NCBI GenBank assembly: GCA_964533145.1
Contig: CAZHLG010000003.1
Span: 1 to 42,239 of the forward strand
Source: CAITQP01 sp964533145
GTDB taxonomy: Bacteria > Patescibacteriota > Minisyncoccia > Phycocordibacterales > UBA9973
Length of the DNA: 42,239 nucleotides
Direction: 5' to 3'
The notes beneath the pieces are model-generated. The model did no database searches and had not been told where the DNA came from. It worked only from the letters and a program-made list of their open reading frames with translations. This document shows, piece by piece, positions 1 through 6,894 of the stretch. The first letter of the stretch is position 1; each line of letters starts with the position of its first letter. Made by a program: the position numbers and the translations under genes.

Positions 1-697
1 AGATAGAAGCGTACAAAAATGCAAAAGATTCCTCGGGTGAATCGCCTCGCACCTCAAGGACAGACGGCCTCGGTCTTAACAACCACTGCTGAATGCCATT
101 CATTGCCTGAGTTCTTCCAGCAATAACCATATTGGGGGTCATTTTGGGATCTGTAGCAGCTGACCATTCTTCCCAAAAGCCTTCGAGATCCTTTGTACTG
201 TCCGCGAGGTTCTTAATCTTTCTTGCCAGCCAAAGACTGACGGCTGGCGCAACGTCGAGCCATTGCTCGAGTCCATCTGCCGCGATAACCTTAACGCTCT
301 TCCATTTACCGGATCGGCTCTTTTGATTTTGCCACGTCACGCGGCCTGGCCATGGACGAGGGGTTACAAAAACAAAACTGGTATTCGGCTGATCGAAGCC
401 ACCTGGGTTTTTCGTACGCTTCTTGTAGTCCGATTCAGCTTTTTGCCCAGGCGATACCTCGGTTCCGATCTCCCATACTGATACTCCTGTTGGAAAAAGG
501 TGTGAAGCGATCGGTGTATTCAAGCGGCCGTCCCAGCCTCCGTGAGCTACGCTGTCACCGCTGGGAAACTCGATATCCTCAATGGTGTCGGCTGTGGCGC
601 GGATCAGACGACGAAGAAGCTCAGGTAGTGTCTGGGCGAACCCTCTCTGGTCTCGGGCAAGCCAACTCTTAAGATCTCCGGCGGTAATCCATTTCAT
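1..697 (-). CDS. PD-(D/E)XK-like nuclease fused to probable STAND-type ATPase (partial, C-terminus outside window)
   Basis: An uninterrupted minus-strand frame runs from ATG at 697 off the left edge (232 codons visible). Residues 53-57 (GGWDG), 75-78 (WEIG) and K86 with the following DYKKRT fit a PD-(D/E)XK nuclease fold: D56, E76 and K86 would be the active-site residues, though the usual E-x-K is not present, so this is inference. I recognise the pattern as the N-terminal domain of large bacterial proteins annotated as ATP-binding, where a nuclease precedes a STAND-like NTPase of the kind used in antiphage systems. The P-loop would lie beyond the edge. No SD is seen. It diverges from an AbiV-like gene, which supports a defence role. 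It could also be the truncated start of another multi-domain NTPase. Confidence 0.72.
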   Translation of the reverse strand, partial: MKWITAGDLKSWLARDQRGFAQTLPELLRRLIRATADTIEDIEFPSGDSVAHGGWDGRLNTPIASHLFPTGVSVWEIGTEVSPGQKAESDYKKRTKNPGGFDQPNTSFVFVTPRPWPGRVTWQNQKSRSGKWKSVKVIAADGLEQWLDVAPAVSLWLARKIKNLADSTKDLEGFWEEWSAATDPKMTPNMVIAGRTQAMNGIQQWLLRPRPSVLEVRGDSPEESFAFLYASI

Positions 698-771
698 GTG
701 TGTAGGTATTTGGCCCAAAAACAGACCCATTATACCATGGCGAAAAATAAGGGTTTTATACGCCTTTGTTA

Positions 772-823
772 TGCCAGAAAACTCAATATCGTGTCGGAAA
801 ACTCCCTATATCGTGTCGGAAAA
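772..823. repeat. Three near-tandem ~20-22 bp repeats in a divergent promoter region
   Basis: A 16-bp sequence (ATATCGTGTCGGAAAA) occurs perfectly at 786-801 and 808-823, and a degenerate copy of its second half plus spacer (TGCCAGAAAACTC) lies at 772-784. The spacing is 20 and 22 bp, two helical turns. The repeats sit between the divergent nuclease gene (start 697) and the AbiV-like gene (start 876), where repressor operators are expected. No regulator gene is adjacent, so binding by one of the two proteins, or by a distant regulator, is only a guess. The rest of 698-875 shows no convincing -35/-10 pair. Confidence 0.65.
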
Positions 824-875
824 TTACTTGTCGTCACCACTTCGGGGACGTATGATGGCATTAATGACGGAGAAA

Positions 876-2459
876 ATGACCACCAAACAAACAAGGGCAG
901 CAATTGATGCCTGTCTTACAAGTGCCGAGGCAAGCTTGGCAATGGCAGAACGAGAACTTGGTAATGGTGCAGACCACCTGTGTTTCCATTTAGCCCTCCT
1001 TGCTCTAGAAGAAATTGGTAAATCTATCCTTCTTAGTATTGGATATGTTTCTTTGGCAGGAGGAAAAGACAAGCCAGCTCTTGAAACAGCTCTCGATGAC
1101 CATGTGAAAAAGATATTCTGGGCTCTTTGGCAAGGACTGCTCTCAAGAAAAGGATCTCCAGTTAAGGAAATACAGGAGATGCAAGGAATGGCAACGCTTT
1201 TGCATGAGAAACGGCTTTCTTATCTCTACACAGACCCCAGCAACCCAACGTTAGATCCTAAAGACAAAATTCAAGAGGGAGAGGCAAAACGCCTTATTGA
1301 TTTAGCCCGCGCACGGCTGGAGATTGAAAAACAAAAGACTGGCATTGAGGAATTCGAACAACAGGAACTTGAAGAGCTAACTTGGTTTTTTCAGGCCACG
1401 GAGAACAAAGAAACACGAGCTGAGATTTTTGCATCATACTCTATGGGTAAGCTGGCAGAGCTTGGAAGTGGACGAGCTTGGATAAAATGGCTTTACTCGG
1501 AAAATAAAAAAAGGAGGGAGGAAATGTTGCGACTAACTGAACAGGAAATATCTAGGAAAAAGCCTGCAACAGATGAAGAAGCCGAAAAACCGAAGTACAA
1601 GATGCGACTGCGTATCCAAAGCCATTCACATCATATTAGGGATAATGCATTTGATGAGTGGAATAAGGGTGTACGTGACACAAAAATATACAAAACTAAT
1701 TCAAAAAATTTGCCGATATATGCAAAGTCAGAGTTGGTAATTGAGTTTATATTTTCAAAGACTATCGCTCCAGGTAGTCTTTGGGATGCAGGTTTTTCAA
1801 TAGCAAAAACATTCGTTAATGCTATTAATATCGCAACGATGGGGCTCTTTTGGTGGAATATGCCTAAAGACGTAGAAAAATACTACGACGAAATTGTAGA
1901 TCTGGAAGCGGATCCTTCCGGAAAGATCCTACTTAGCATCACTCCAGAAAAAAGGCTTATGATCAACTGGGGCGAAGACGATCGCAGAACAATCAAAAAA
2001 GAAGACGTCAGCCAAATTTCAATGGTAAGTGGGTTTTTACTTTACCAAAATGAACTATTGAAGGAGTTTTTAATTGCTTACGCGATGGGCATGACACTTT
2101 TGGCAAAAACAGATATTCATTTACGGCTTGAAGCAAATGCTTACGAGGAATTCTTTAAGGCGTTCAAAGCCGCACTTATAGCTCTTGGAGACTGGGATGG
2201 TATAGGTGACTTGAGAGAAGCTGTTAAATTAAACTGGCCAGGTTTGTCACTGCCAGACCACCTAGTGGAGCACCTTCAGATGGGCCTTGATTTGGACCCC
2301 GCACATTCAAAACCACACAACATAACTCTCACAGAAATTATTGGAATGAAAATATACTGTGATGCTTATATCATTCTGAAAGCCCAGGAATACTTTCAAA
2401 AAATGAGTGAGGAAGCCAAAAGCTCGGAAGATCCTACTTCACAAGAATCAGAGGCTTAA
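876..2459 (+). CDS. AbiV-like HEPN-domain abortive infection protein
   Basis: A 527-residue protein. The N-terminus carries the AbiV-type signature: a helical region in which small and acidic residues lead to EEIGK (residues 45-49), preceded by a run of amphipathic helix. A second conserved stretch near residues 243-256 has R246, H250, H252 and H253, compatible with the R-x(4-6)-H catalytic motif of HEPN ribonucleases. Known AbiV proteins stop phage growth by blocking translation; here this is inferred from family resemblance. The frame is open upstream to 582, but that part overlaps the divergent gene and has unlike composition. ATG 876 is chosen because CGGAG lies four bases before it; ATGs at 852, 855 and 864 are alternatives. 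At about 530 residues it is longer than the short lactococcal AbiV, with a large unassigned C-terminal half. Confidence 0.7.
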   Translation: MTTKQTRAAIDACLTSAEASLAMAERELGNGADHLCFHLALLALEEIGKSILLSIGYVSLAGGKDKPALETALDDHVKKIFWALWQGLLSRKGSPVKEIQEMQGMATLLHEKRLSYLYTDPSNPTLDPKDKIQEGEAKRLIDLARARLEIEKQKTGIEEFEQQELEELTWFFQATENKETRAEIFASYSMGKLAELGSGRAWIKWLYSENKKRREEMLRLTEQEISRKKPATDEEAEKPKYKMRLRIQSHSHHIRDNAFDEWNKGVRDTKIYKTNSKNLPIYAKSELVIEFIFSKTIAPGSLWDAGFSIAKTFVNAINIATMGLFWWNMPKDVEKYYDEIVDLEADPSGKILLSITPEKRLMINWGEDDRRTIKKEDVSQISMVSGFLLYQNELLKEFLIAYAMGMTLLAKTDIHLRLEANAYEEFFKAFKAALIALGDWDGIGDLREAVKLNWPGLSLPDHLVEHLQMGLDLDPAHSKPHNITLTEIIGMKIYCDAYIILKAQEYFQKMSEEAKSSEDPTSQESEA

Positions 2460-2584
2460 TTCCAAGGCTTTGGAGGTCGCTGATACTTAGCTTTATTAAG
2501 GCATGGTTTTGCATAAGTTCGGAAATCCAAGTCTTTGGTTCACCTTCAACAGCGCGCACGAGAAGGGTCGTTTAAGGCCATTGA

Positions 2585-2600
2585 AATTTGTGCACAAATT
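2585..2600. repeat. 16-bp perfect palindrome in the 2460-2664 gap
   Basis: AATTTGTGCACAAATT is a perfect 16-bp palindrome between two convergent genes. It looks like a dimeric transcription factor site but lies at gene 3' ends, where an operator is unexpected. The rest of 2460-2606 holds no open frame or promoter that I can support and may be decayed sequence. Confidence 0.5.
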
Positions 2601-2606
2601 ACGGAA

Positions 2607-2639
2607 AAAGGAAGTAAGAAATTATTTCCTACTTCCTTT
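2607..2639. terminator. Bidirectional intrinsic terminator
   Basis: Arms AAAGGAAGTA (2607-2616) and TACTTCCTTT (2630-2639) are perfectly complementary, with an inner GAAA/TTTC extension and A/T tracts on both sides. It sits between the convergent AbiV-like gene and the orphan gene ending at 2665. Confidence 0.7.
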
Positions 2640-2664
2640 GTAATTGTCGTTAACAAATTTTTGC

Positions 2665-3129
2665 CTAGACATTTAATGCTTGGATTTTTTGGTATTCTTT
2701 GTGCGTAACACCTAAAAATTGCATTGCTTGTTCACGATTGAAATCTCCACGCGCAAACTTCTCACGGAAAAGTGGCCACAATACTCTGTTGAATTCCATC
2801 ACCTCAGTGAACAAAGGCCGTTCAGGTTGCTTGACTGTCACCTTATCAAGATGAGCGAGTAGTTGATTGAAGGCTTTTTCCTGTTCCTGATCTCGTTGAC
2901 TCCTGCTTTGAAAACAAACGGAATGCAATCGAGGTGCCATTATTTCACGCGATGAGGACATGTCATATGAGCAATGCATCGAGTGAACATATATTCGCTC
3001 TGGCGTCCGGGAGTCTTTAAAAAAGCACTCCTCAGCATTATCACCAATGCCTGTATATGTAAAACCGTACTTTGTGGTCAGCACTGAAATCACGTGCTCA
3101 TGATTTTTGTAATGATGTTTCTGCGCCAT
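2665..3129 (-). CDS. Hypothetical protein, 154 residues
   Basis: I do not recognise a family. The protein is soluble, without signal peptide or membrane segment. The first half (to about residue 75) is mixed, with several Cys and His residues (two CFF/HCSY-type stretches). The second half is helical and charged, and the last ~35 residues, with FLGV followed by HKEYQKI, could form a small DNA- or protein-binding helical domain. A -35/-10 pair (TTGACT/TATTAT) 34-61 nt upstream supports the gene and its ATG at 3129. It lies in the AT-rich left region with the defence-like genes, so it may be accessory. Confidence 0.65.
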   Translation of the reverse strand: MAQKHHYKNHEHVISVLTTKYGFTYTGIGDNAEECFFKDSRTPERIYVHSMHCSYDMSSSREIMAPRLHSVCFQSRSQRDQEQEKAFNQLLAHLDKVTVKQPERPLFTEVMEFNRVLWPLFREKFARGDFNREQAMQFLGVTHKEYQKIQALNV

Positions 3130-3162
3130 AGTAAATATATTTTAATGAATTGATTCAAACGC

Positions 3163-3190
3163 ATAATATAACTTTTTTTTATTTAGTCAA
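3163..3190 (-). promoter_or_regulatory. Sigma-70-type promoter of the 154-residue gene
   Basis: TTGACT (3185-3190) and TATTAT (3163-3168) are read on the minus strand with a 16-bp spacer, giving a leader of about 27 nt to the ATG at 3129. Confidence 0.6.
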
Positions 3191-3283
3191 TGTTAACTGT
3201 AAATTACCTGCATTACGGGAACTGAGGCATTCAAAACCAAACAGTGCCACTCACACTCAGAAAAATCTTGCATCTCGTCCAAC

Positions 3284-3314
3284 AAAAAAGCGATAAAGAC
3301 ATCCTTTATCGCTT
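3284..3314 (-). terminator. Intrinsic terminator
   Basis: Perfect 11-bp stem AAGCGATAAAG (3288-3298) / CTTTATCGCTT (3304-3314) with a 5-nt loop, followed on the minus strand by a T-run. It ends the gene at 3334-3687. Confidence 0.8.
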
Positions 3315-3333
3315 GTGTTCGCTCCGCTACCCG

Positions 3334-3687
3334 CTATACGAAAAACTGCCACTTCCCCTCCGTCTGCCAGCCCGTGCCGCAGTCCTGATTAAGGGTGATC
3401 TCAAACAAGACATAGCGCGCTCCGCGCACGGAACCGTCGGACAGGACACTTTCGATCAGTTCTTTGAAAGATTTTTTACGGACGTCATCGTTTGTCAGTC
3501 CTTCGTTTGACTTGTGCAAGTATCCGCACACAGGACTGCGCCCGCTCTCTGCAAACCCGAACGGGACTATGCCTGCCGCGCGCACGAATTCTTCTGTGTG
3601 GCGCAATGTGCAAGCATCAAAATCGGGTTCGAGTACAACATACTGCGCGTTCGCGACCACTGCAAGTATTCTAGGCTTTTCATTCAT
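3334..3687 (-). CDS. Hypothetical protein, 117 residues
   Basis: No family recognised. The protein is a compact soluble alpha/beta type with no signal peptide; an internal KSNEGLTNDDVRKKSFKEL stretch is helical and charged. The frame is open to 3753, but ATG 3687 is preferred because the upstream part is AT-rich and overlaps the divergent promoter region. TATACT (3688-3693) directly abuts this ATG; TATAAA/TATACA elements a little further up could serve instead. A strong terminator follows the stop. It diverges from the small anchored protein at 3788. Confidence 0.6.
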   Translation of the reverse strand: MNEKPRILAVVANAQYVVLEPDFDACTLRHTEEFVRAAGIVPFGFAESGRSPVCGYLHKSNEGLTNDDVRKKSFKELIESVLSDGSVRGARYVLFEITLNQDCGTGWQTEGKWQFFV

Positions 3688-3732
3688 AGTATATGTTTTA
3701 AAAATTTTTATATGTATACCATCTTTATATAT

Positions 3733-3781
3733 CTCTGTAAATATACAGAGCAAAACTGATTCTGGACCTTTTTGATATACT
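3733..3781. promoter_or_regulatory. Palindrome and -10 box in a divergent intergenic region
   Basis: A 7-bp inverted repeat CTCTGTA/TACAGAG (3733-3739, 3744-3750) lies midway between divergent genes. TATACT at 3776-3781, preceded by TGA (extended -10), ends 6 nt before ATG 3788, predicting a leaderless mRNA for the plus-strand gene. Confidence 0.55.
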
Positions 3782-3787
3782 CAGTGC

Positions 3788-4276
3788 ATGAAAACCAAGA
3801 CCATCATCATGATCAGCATCGCACTCGTTGCCGTGCTCGTAGCGGGATTCGCCGTTCGGCGCCATGTCCGCATCGTCGCGAGCGGAAACGAAGCGGCCGT
3901 CCGCGCCGCAGTGGAACGGTTCGGAACGAACATGCGCGAAGTTCCCCTGCTCGCATCCACGGACGAGCGCACCGCATCGATGGATGCCGCATATGGCGGG
4001 GTTGTCGCCCCGGAGCTCCTTGCCGAGTGGTATCCCGAGGACGCCGGCGCATTCGGCTGGGAGTCGGCGCGTGCGATGCCGACAAGCATGGAGATCACGG
4101 AGATCAGACGCGAGGCAAAGAAATACGTCGCCGAGAGCATCGTGACGGAATCCAGAGAAGCCACAGACGGCACGGCAACGCCCGTATCCCGATACGCCGC
4201 CGCTTTTGAGCTCGAGAAACGCGGCGACCGCTGGATGATCGTCGCCGCAGAGCGAAGCATCTCCGAAAAAATATAG
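3788..4276 (+). CDS. Small membrane-anchored protein, NTF2/DUF4878-like fold possible
   Basis: A 162-residue protein with an N-terminal hydrophobic helix (about residues 6-24) after a short basic start, so it is probably anchored with its C-terminus outside. The rest, with an alternation of helix and strand ending in LEKRGDRWMIVAAE, resembles lipoprotein-like NTF2/DUF4878 folds, in which the last strands read 'v.edG.WkI'. That is a weak inference from pattern only. The TATACT box 6 nt before the ATG suggests a leaderless transcript. GC content rises sharply here compared with the region to the left, marking the start of core sequence. Confidence 0.7.
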   Translation: MKTKTIIMISIALVAVLVAGFAVRRHVRIVASGNEAAVRAAVERFGTNMREVPLLASTDERTASMDAAYGGVVAPELLAEWYPEDAGAFGWESARAMPTSMEITEIRREAKKYVAESIVTESREATDGTATPVSRYAAAFELEKRGDRWMIVAAERSISEKI

Positions 4277-4302
4277 ACAGAGTATATCATATATGATATA
4301 AT
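4274..4302 (+). promoter_or_regulatory. Strong promoter with 18-bp palindromic spacer
   Basis: TAGACA (4274-4279), 17-bp spacer, extended -10 TGATATAAT with TATAAT at 4297-4302. The spacer is part of a perfect 18-bp palindrome (4283-4300, centred on CATATG), a plausible operator. The -35 overlaps the stop codon of the preceding gene. Since the -10 covers the first ATG (4301), translation must begin further down, at 4346. Confidence 0.75.
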
Positions 4303-4345
4303 GAACCCGACAAAAAGTTCATTATATTCACGCAAACTATGTTCT

Positions 4346-4855
4346 ATGAAAATACGAAACGGAAGCACCTGCCTTCTCATACACAGAGGCAGAGTACTGC
4401 TCATCCTGCGGGACAGAAATCCCCGGTGGCGATTCTGGAAGAAGATTTCATTTCCCGAACGACATGCCTTGGTCAGCGGCGGCCAGGAGGAGACGGACGG
4501 AAGCCCGCTTGCGACCATCGCGCGGGAAGTCCGCGAAGAATTATGCCTCTGCATTTCCTTGGACCGCTTCGAGCTGTTCGACATCGCCGAACCGCTGCCC
4601 GACGTCGTGAGTCACACATACTGCGTCGAACTGACGCAGGCCGAAGTCCTGGCTATCCGCCTCCGCGAAGGACAGTCGTATGATTTCTACTCGTTCAAGG
4701 AAATCGAAGAGTTATTCCTGCGAGGAGACATTCCGCAGGGTCTTGGCGGAGCCATCGCCCGCCTCATGCGAGGCAAGGCGGCAAGGATTGCCAGACGGCT
4801 CAACAAGAGCCTGGTCCTCGATAGACAAAGGCAGCGCAGCACACACGCCATATGA
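4346..4855 (+). CDS. Nudix hydrolase
   Basis: A 169-residue Nudix-fold protein: pyrophosphohydrolase of nucleoside diphosphates linked to X. A GG start and REVREEL end mark the Nudix box at about residues 52-73 (G-x5-x-x7-REVREE); the usual first Glu of the box is Gly here, but the metal-binding REVREE is intact. The N-terminal strand (STCLLIHRGRVLLILRDRN) is typical. The C-terminal ~30 residues are basic. ATG 4346 is chosen because the promoter's -10 overlaps ATG 4301. The substrate cannot be read from sequence. It has its own promoter and terminator and is therefore a single-gene unit. Confidence 0.88.
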   Translation: MKIRNGSTCLLIHRGRVLLILRDRNPRWRFWKKISFPERHALVSGGQEETDGSPLATIAREVREELCLCISLDRFELFDIAEPLPDVVSHTYCVELTQAEVLAIRLREGQSYDFYSFKEIEELFLRGDIPQGLGGAIARLMRGKAARIARRLNKSLVLDRQRQRSTHAI

Positions 4856-4862
4856 CAAAAAC

Positions 4863-4899
4863 ACATCCGCATCGGGCTTGCCCGGGCGGATGTTTTTTT
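4863..4899 (+). terminator. Intrinsic terminator after the Nudix gene
   Basis: Stem ACATCCGC (4863-4870) / GCGGATGT (4886-4893), inner CGGG/CCCG pairing, and a 7-T tract to 4899. Confidence 0.88.
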
Positions 4900-4910
4900 A
4901 GTACAGTCAT

Positions 4911-5594
4911 ATGCATATGCAAGCAGTCATCCTCGCCGCCGGACGCGGCACGCGCATGGGCACGCTGACCGAGAGCACGCCGAAGCCGCTCCTTCCCCTT
5001 CTCGGCAAGCGGCTCATCGAGCGCACGATCGAAAATCTTCCGGATGCCGTGACGGAGGTCGTCATAGTGGTGAATTACCGCAAAGAAGACATCATGGCAG
5101 CGCTCGGCAACGAATACGCCGGCAAAAAGATCCGCTACGTGCACCAGGCGGAGCGCAGCGGGACGGCAAGCGCCCTGCACGCCGCCCGTGAGCATCTGGG
5201 CGAACGGTTCCTCGTGCTCATGTCGGACGACGTCTACTCGCGCGAAAGCATGGAGGCCTCGCTCGCCCACCCGTACGCGATCACGCGCTTCAAAGTCCCC
5301 TCGCAGCCGGGGATGCATTCCGTCATAGCGGCAGCGGACGGCACGCTCGCCCGCATCGGCGCCGACGAAGACGGCTCATGGATCAATACCGGTCTCTACA
5401 CGCTCGGTCCGGCGTTCTTCGAACGCGATCCGCACATGCTGCCGGGCGGCGAATACAGCCTGCCGCACACGCTCGCCGAGCTCGCAAAACAGATCCCGGT
5501 GCAGGTGCTCGACGCCGACTTCTGGCTGCAAGTGAACACGCCCGACGACCTCGCGGCGGCCGAAGCGGTTCTCAAAAAACGCGGGACGTCCTAG
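4911..5594 (+). CDS. Sugar-phosphate nucleotidyltransferase (NTP_transferase family)
   Basis: A 227-residue single-domain nucleotidyltransferase. The signature AVILAAGRGTRMG (residues 4-16) with STPKPLLPL binds the nucleotide and sugar phosphate; SDD (about residues 104-106) and a late VNTPDDL are the metal-binding and closing motifs. It would make an NDP-sugar such as NDP-glucose, NDP-mannose or UDP-GlcNAc; the substrate is not decidable. Unlike GlmU there is no left-handed beta-helix domain. ATG 4911 and 4917 are both possible within the palindrome CATATGCATATG; a TAGTAC element ends 6 nt before 4911. The stop codon is interlocked with that of murF on the other strand. Confidence 0.85.
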   Translation: MHMQAVILAAGRGTRMGTLTESTPKPLLPLLGKRLIERTIENLPDAVTEVVIVVNYRKEDIMAALGNEYAGKKIRYVHQAERSGTASALHAAREHLGERFLVLMSDDVYSRESMEASLAHPYAITRFKVPSQPGMHSVIAAADGTLARIGADEDGSWINTGLYTLGPAFFERDPHMLPGGEYSLPHTLAELAKQIPVQVLDADFWLQVNTPDDLAAAEAVLKKRGTS

Positions 5595-6889
5595 CGCTTA
5601 TTCCACGCATCTTCCTGCCGCACAAGCAGTTCTGCGGCTTTTTCCGGCTCCGCCATGAGCGCGCGCACGGCGCGTTCCATGCGCATGCCTTGGGAGCCTT
5701 TGAGATATATCACGTCGCCGGGCTTGGCGATCTTTTTCACAATCTCGACGGCGCCAAGAGCATCGTCCGTCTCATAGATCTTCTTTTCGCTCATGCCCGC
5801 CTCGCGCGCGCCTTCCGCGCACTGCTTGGCGCGCAGTCCTACCGTCACCAGAAGGTCGCAGTGCTTGCGCGCGTACCGGCCGACGGCCAGGTGCGCCTCG
5901 TTGGTGTGTTTGCCGAGCTCGAGCATGTCGCCGATCACGGCGATCTTGCGTTTGCCGAACGGCAGCTCTTTGAGCATGAGAAGACCCGCCTCGCAGGCGG
6001 CCGGAGACGAGTTGTACGTGTCGTCGATGAGCACGGTTCCGTGGTCGCCCGGGATGAGGCGCGCGCGTCCGGGCGGCGTCTCGTATTCTGCGAGATTGCC
6101 GATGGCGGTGACCATGTTGTGTCCGAGCGCATACGCCACGCCGAGCGCGGCGAGCGCGATGGACATGTAGCTGCGGCCGTAGATGTTCGGAAGAATGACC
6201 GGCAAGCTCTTGCCGTCGAAGTTTGCCTTGAAGGCAAGCCCGCCTTCCCTGCCGTCTTCGCTCGGCGCAAGCAGTTTGACGTCGCTCGCGCGGAGCATGG
6301 CATTCTCATGCTCGCCGTACGTCACCGTCCGTACGCGCATCTCTTCGCGCGCGGCGAGGACGCGCGGATCATCGGCATTCAGGACAAGCGTGCCGTCCTT
6401 GCGCATGTGGCGCGCAAGCGAAAGCTTCTCGTCGATGAGCGACTCGAGCGTCGGGAAGAATTCGATGTGTACCGGGACGTCAGGCAGGCGCGTGATGACC
6501 ACGACATGCGGCTTGATCCATTTGGCGATCGCGCTGATGTCGCCCGGACGGTCCGCACCGACTTCGAGCACGAGCGTCGCCGGATAGCTGCCGCGCGGCG
6601 ATACGATCTGAGCGATGCCGTGCGCGATCACGCCGATCCACGCATGGGCTTTATTCCAGCCGTTCGCGGCACCGATGATCGAAAGCGGCACGCCGAGTTC
6701 GCTGTTAAAGCTCTTTTCGCTCCGGCGCACGCTGCCCGTTCCTTTGAGCACGGCGTAGATCGCGTCTTTGGTGCTGGTCTTGCCCACGCTGCCCGTGACG
6801 GCGATCACGCGCGGCTCATGGCGCCACAGGATGCCTTTGGCGATGAGCGTGAGAACGGAGACAAGAATGTTTTTGAGGATTGATTTCAT
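5591..6889 (-). CDS. murF: UDP-N-acetylmuramoyl-tripeptide--D-alanyl-D-alanine ligase
   Basis: A 432-residue Mur ligase adding D-Ala-D-Ala to the UDP-MurNAc-tripeptide in the cytoplasm. The P-loop GSVGKTST is at residues 33-40; LNADDPR (about 170) and DDTYNSSP (about 290) are the central and C-terminal Mur signatures; VYLKGSQGMRME near the end is MurF-typical. A hydrophobic N-terminal ~20 residues precedes the P-loop and could associate with the membrane, as in several CPR MurF-like proteins. It is the last gene of the dcw operon, starting 5 nt after the ftsI stop. Its stop (CTA on the plus strand at 5591-5593) overlaps the stop of the convergent nucleotidyltransferase gene. Confidence 0.92.
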   Translation of the reverse strand: MKSILKNILVSVLTLIAKGILWRHEPRVIAVTGSVGKTSTKDAIYAVLKGTGSVRRSEKSFNSELGVPLSIIGAANGWNKAHAWIGVIAHGIAQIVSPRGSYPATLVLEVGADRPGDISAIAKWIKPHVVVITRLPDVPVHIEFFPTLESLIDEKLSLARHMRKDGTLVLNADDPRVLAAREEMRVRTVTYGEHENAMLRASDVKLLAPSEDGREGGLAFKANFDGKSLPVILPNIYGRSYMSIALAALGVAYALGHNMVTAIGNLAEYETPPGRARLIPGDHGTVLIDDTYNSSPAACEAGLLMLKELPFGKRKIAVIGDMLELGKHTNEAHLAVGRYARKHCDLLVTVGLRAKQCAEGAREAGMSEKKIYETDDALGAVEIVKKIAKPGDVIYLKGSQGMRMERAVRALMAEPEKAAELLVRQEDAWNKR

Positions 6890-6894
6890 GCTGG

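Noticed and set aside
132..672. Plus-strand frames across 132-672
   Set aside because: They are antisense to the continuous nuclease frame, which has recognisable motifs and runs off the window edge.
772..823. CRISPR array
   Set aside because: Repeats are nearly contiguous (6-bp gap between perfect copies), too few, and without spacers or cas genes.
582..875. N-terminal extension of the AbiV-like gene back to 582
   Set aside because: The extension is antisense to the start of the divergent nuclease gene, is Arg/Ser-rich and unlike AbiV, and contains the repeat-bearing control region.
3244..3510. 88-codon plus-strand frame
   Set aside because: It overlaps a minus-strand terminator and the 3' half of the 117-residue gene; no start signal.
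5378..6883. 501-codon plus-strand frame antisense to murF
   Set aside because: His/Arg/Ala-rich translation typical of the reverse of a GC-rich gene; murF has full motifs.
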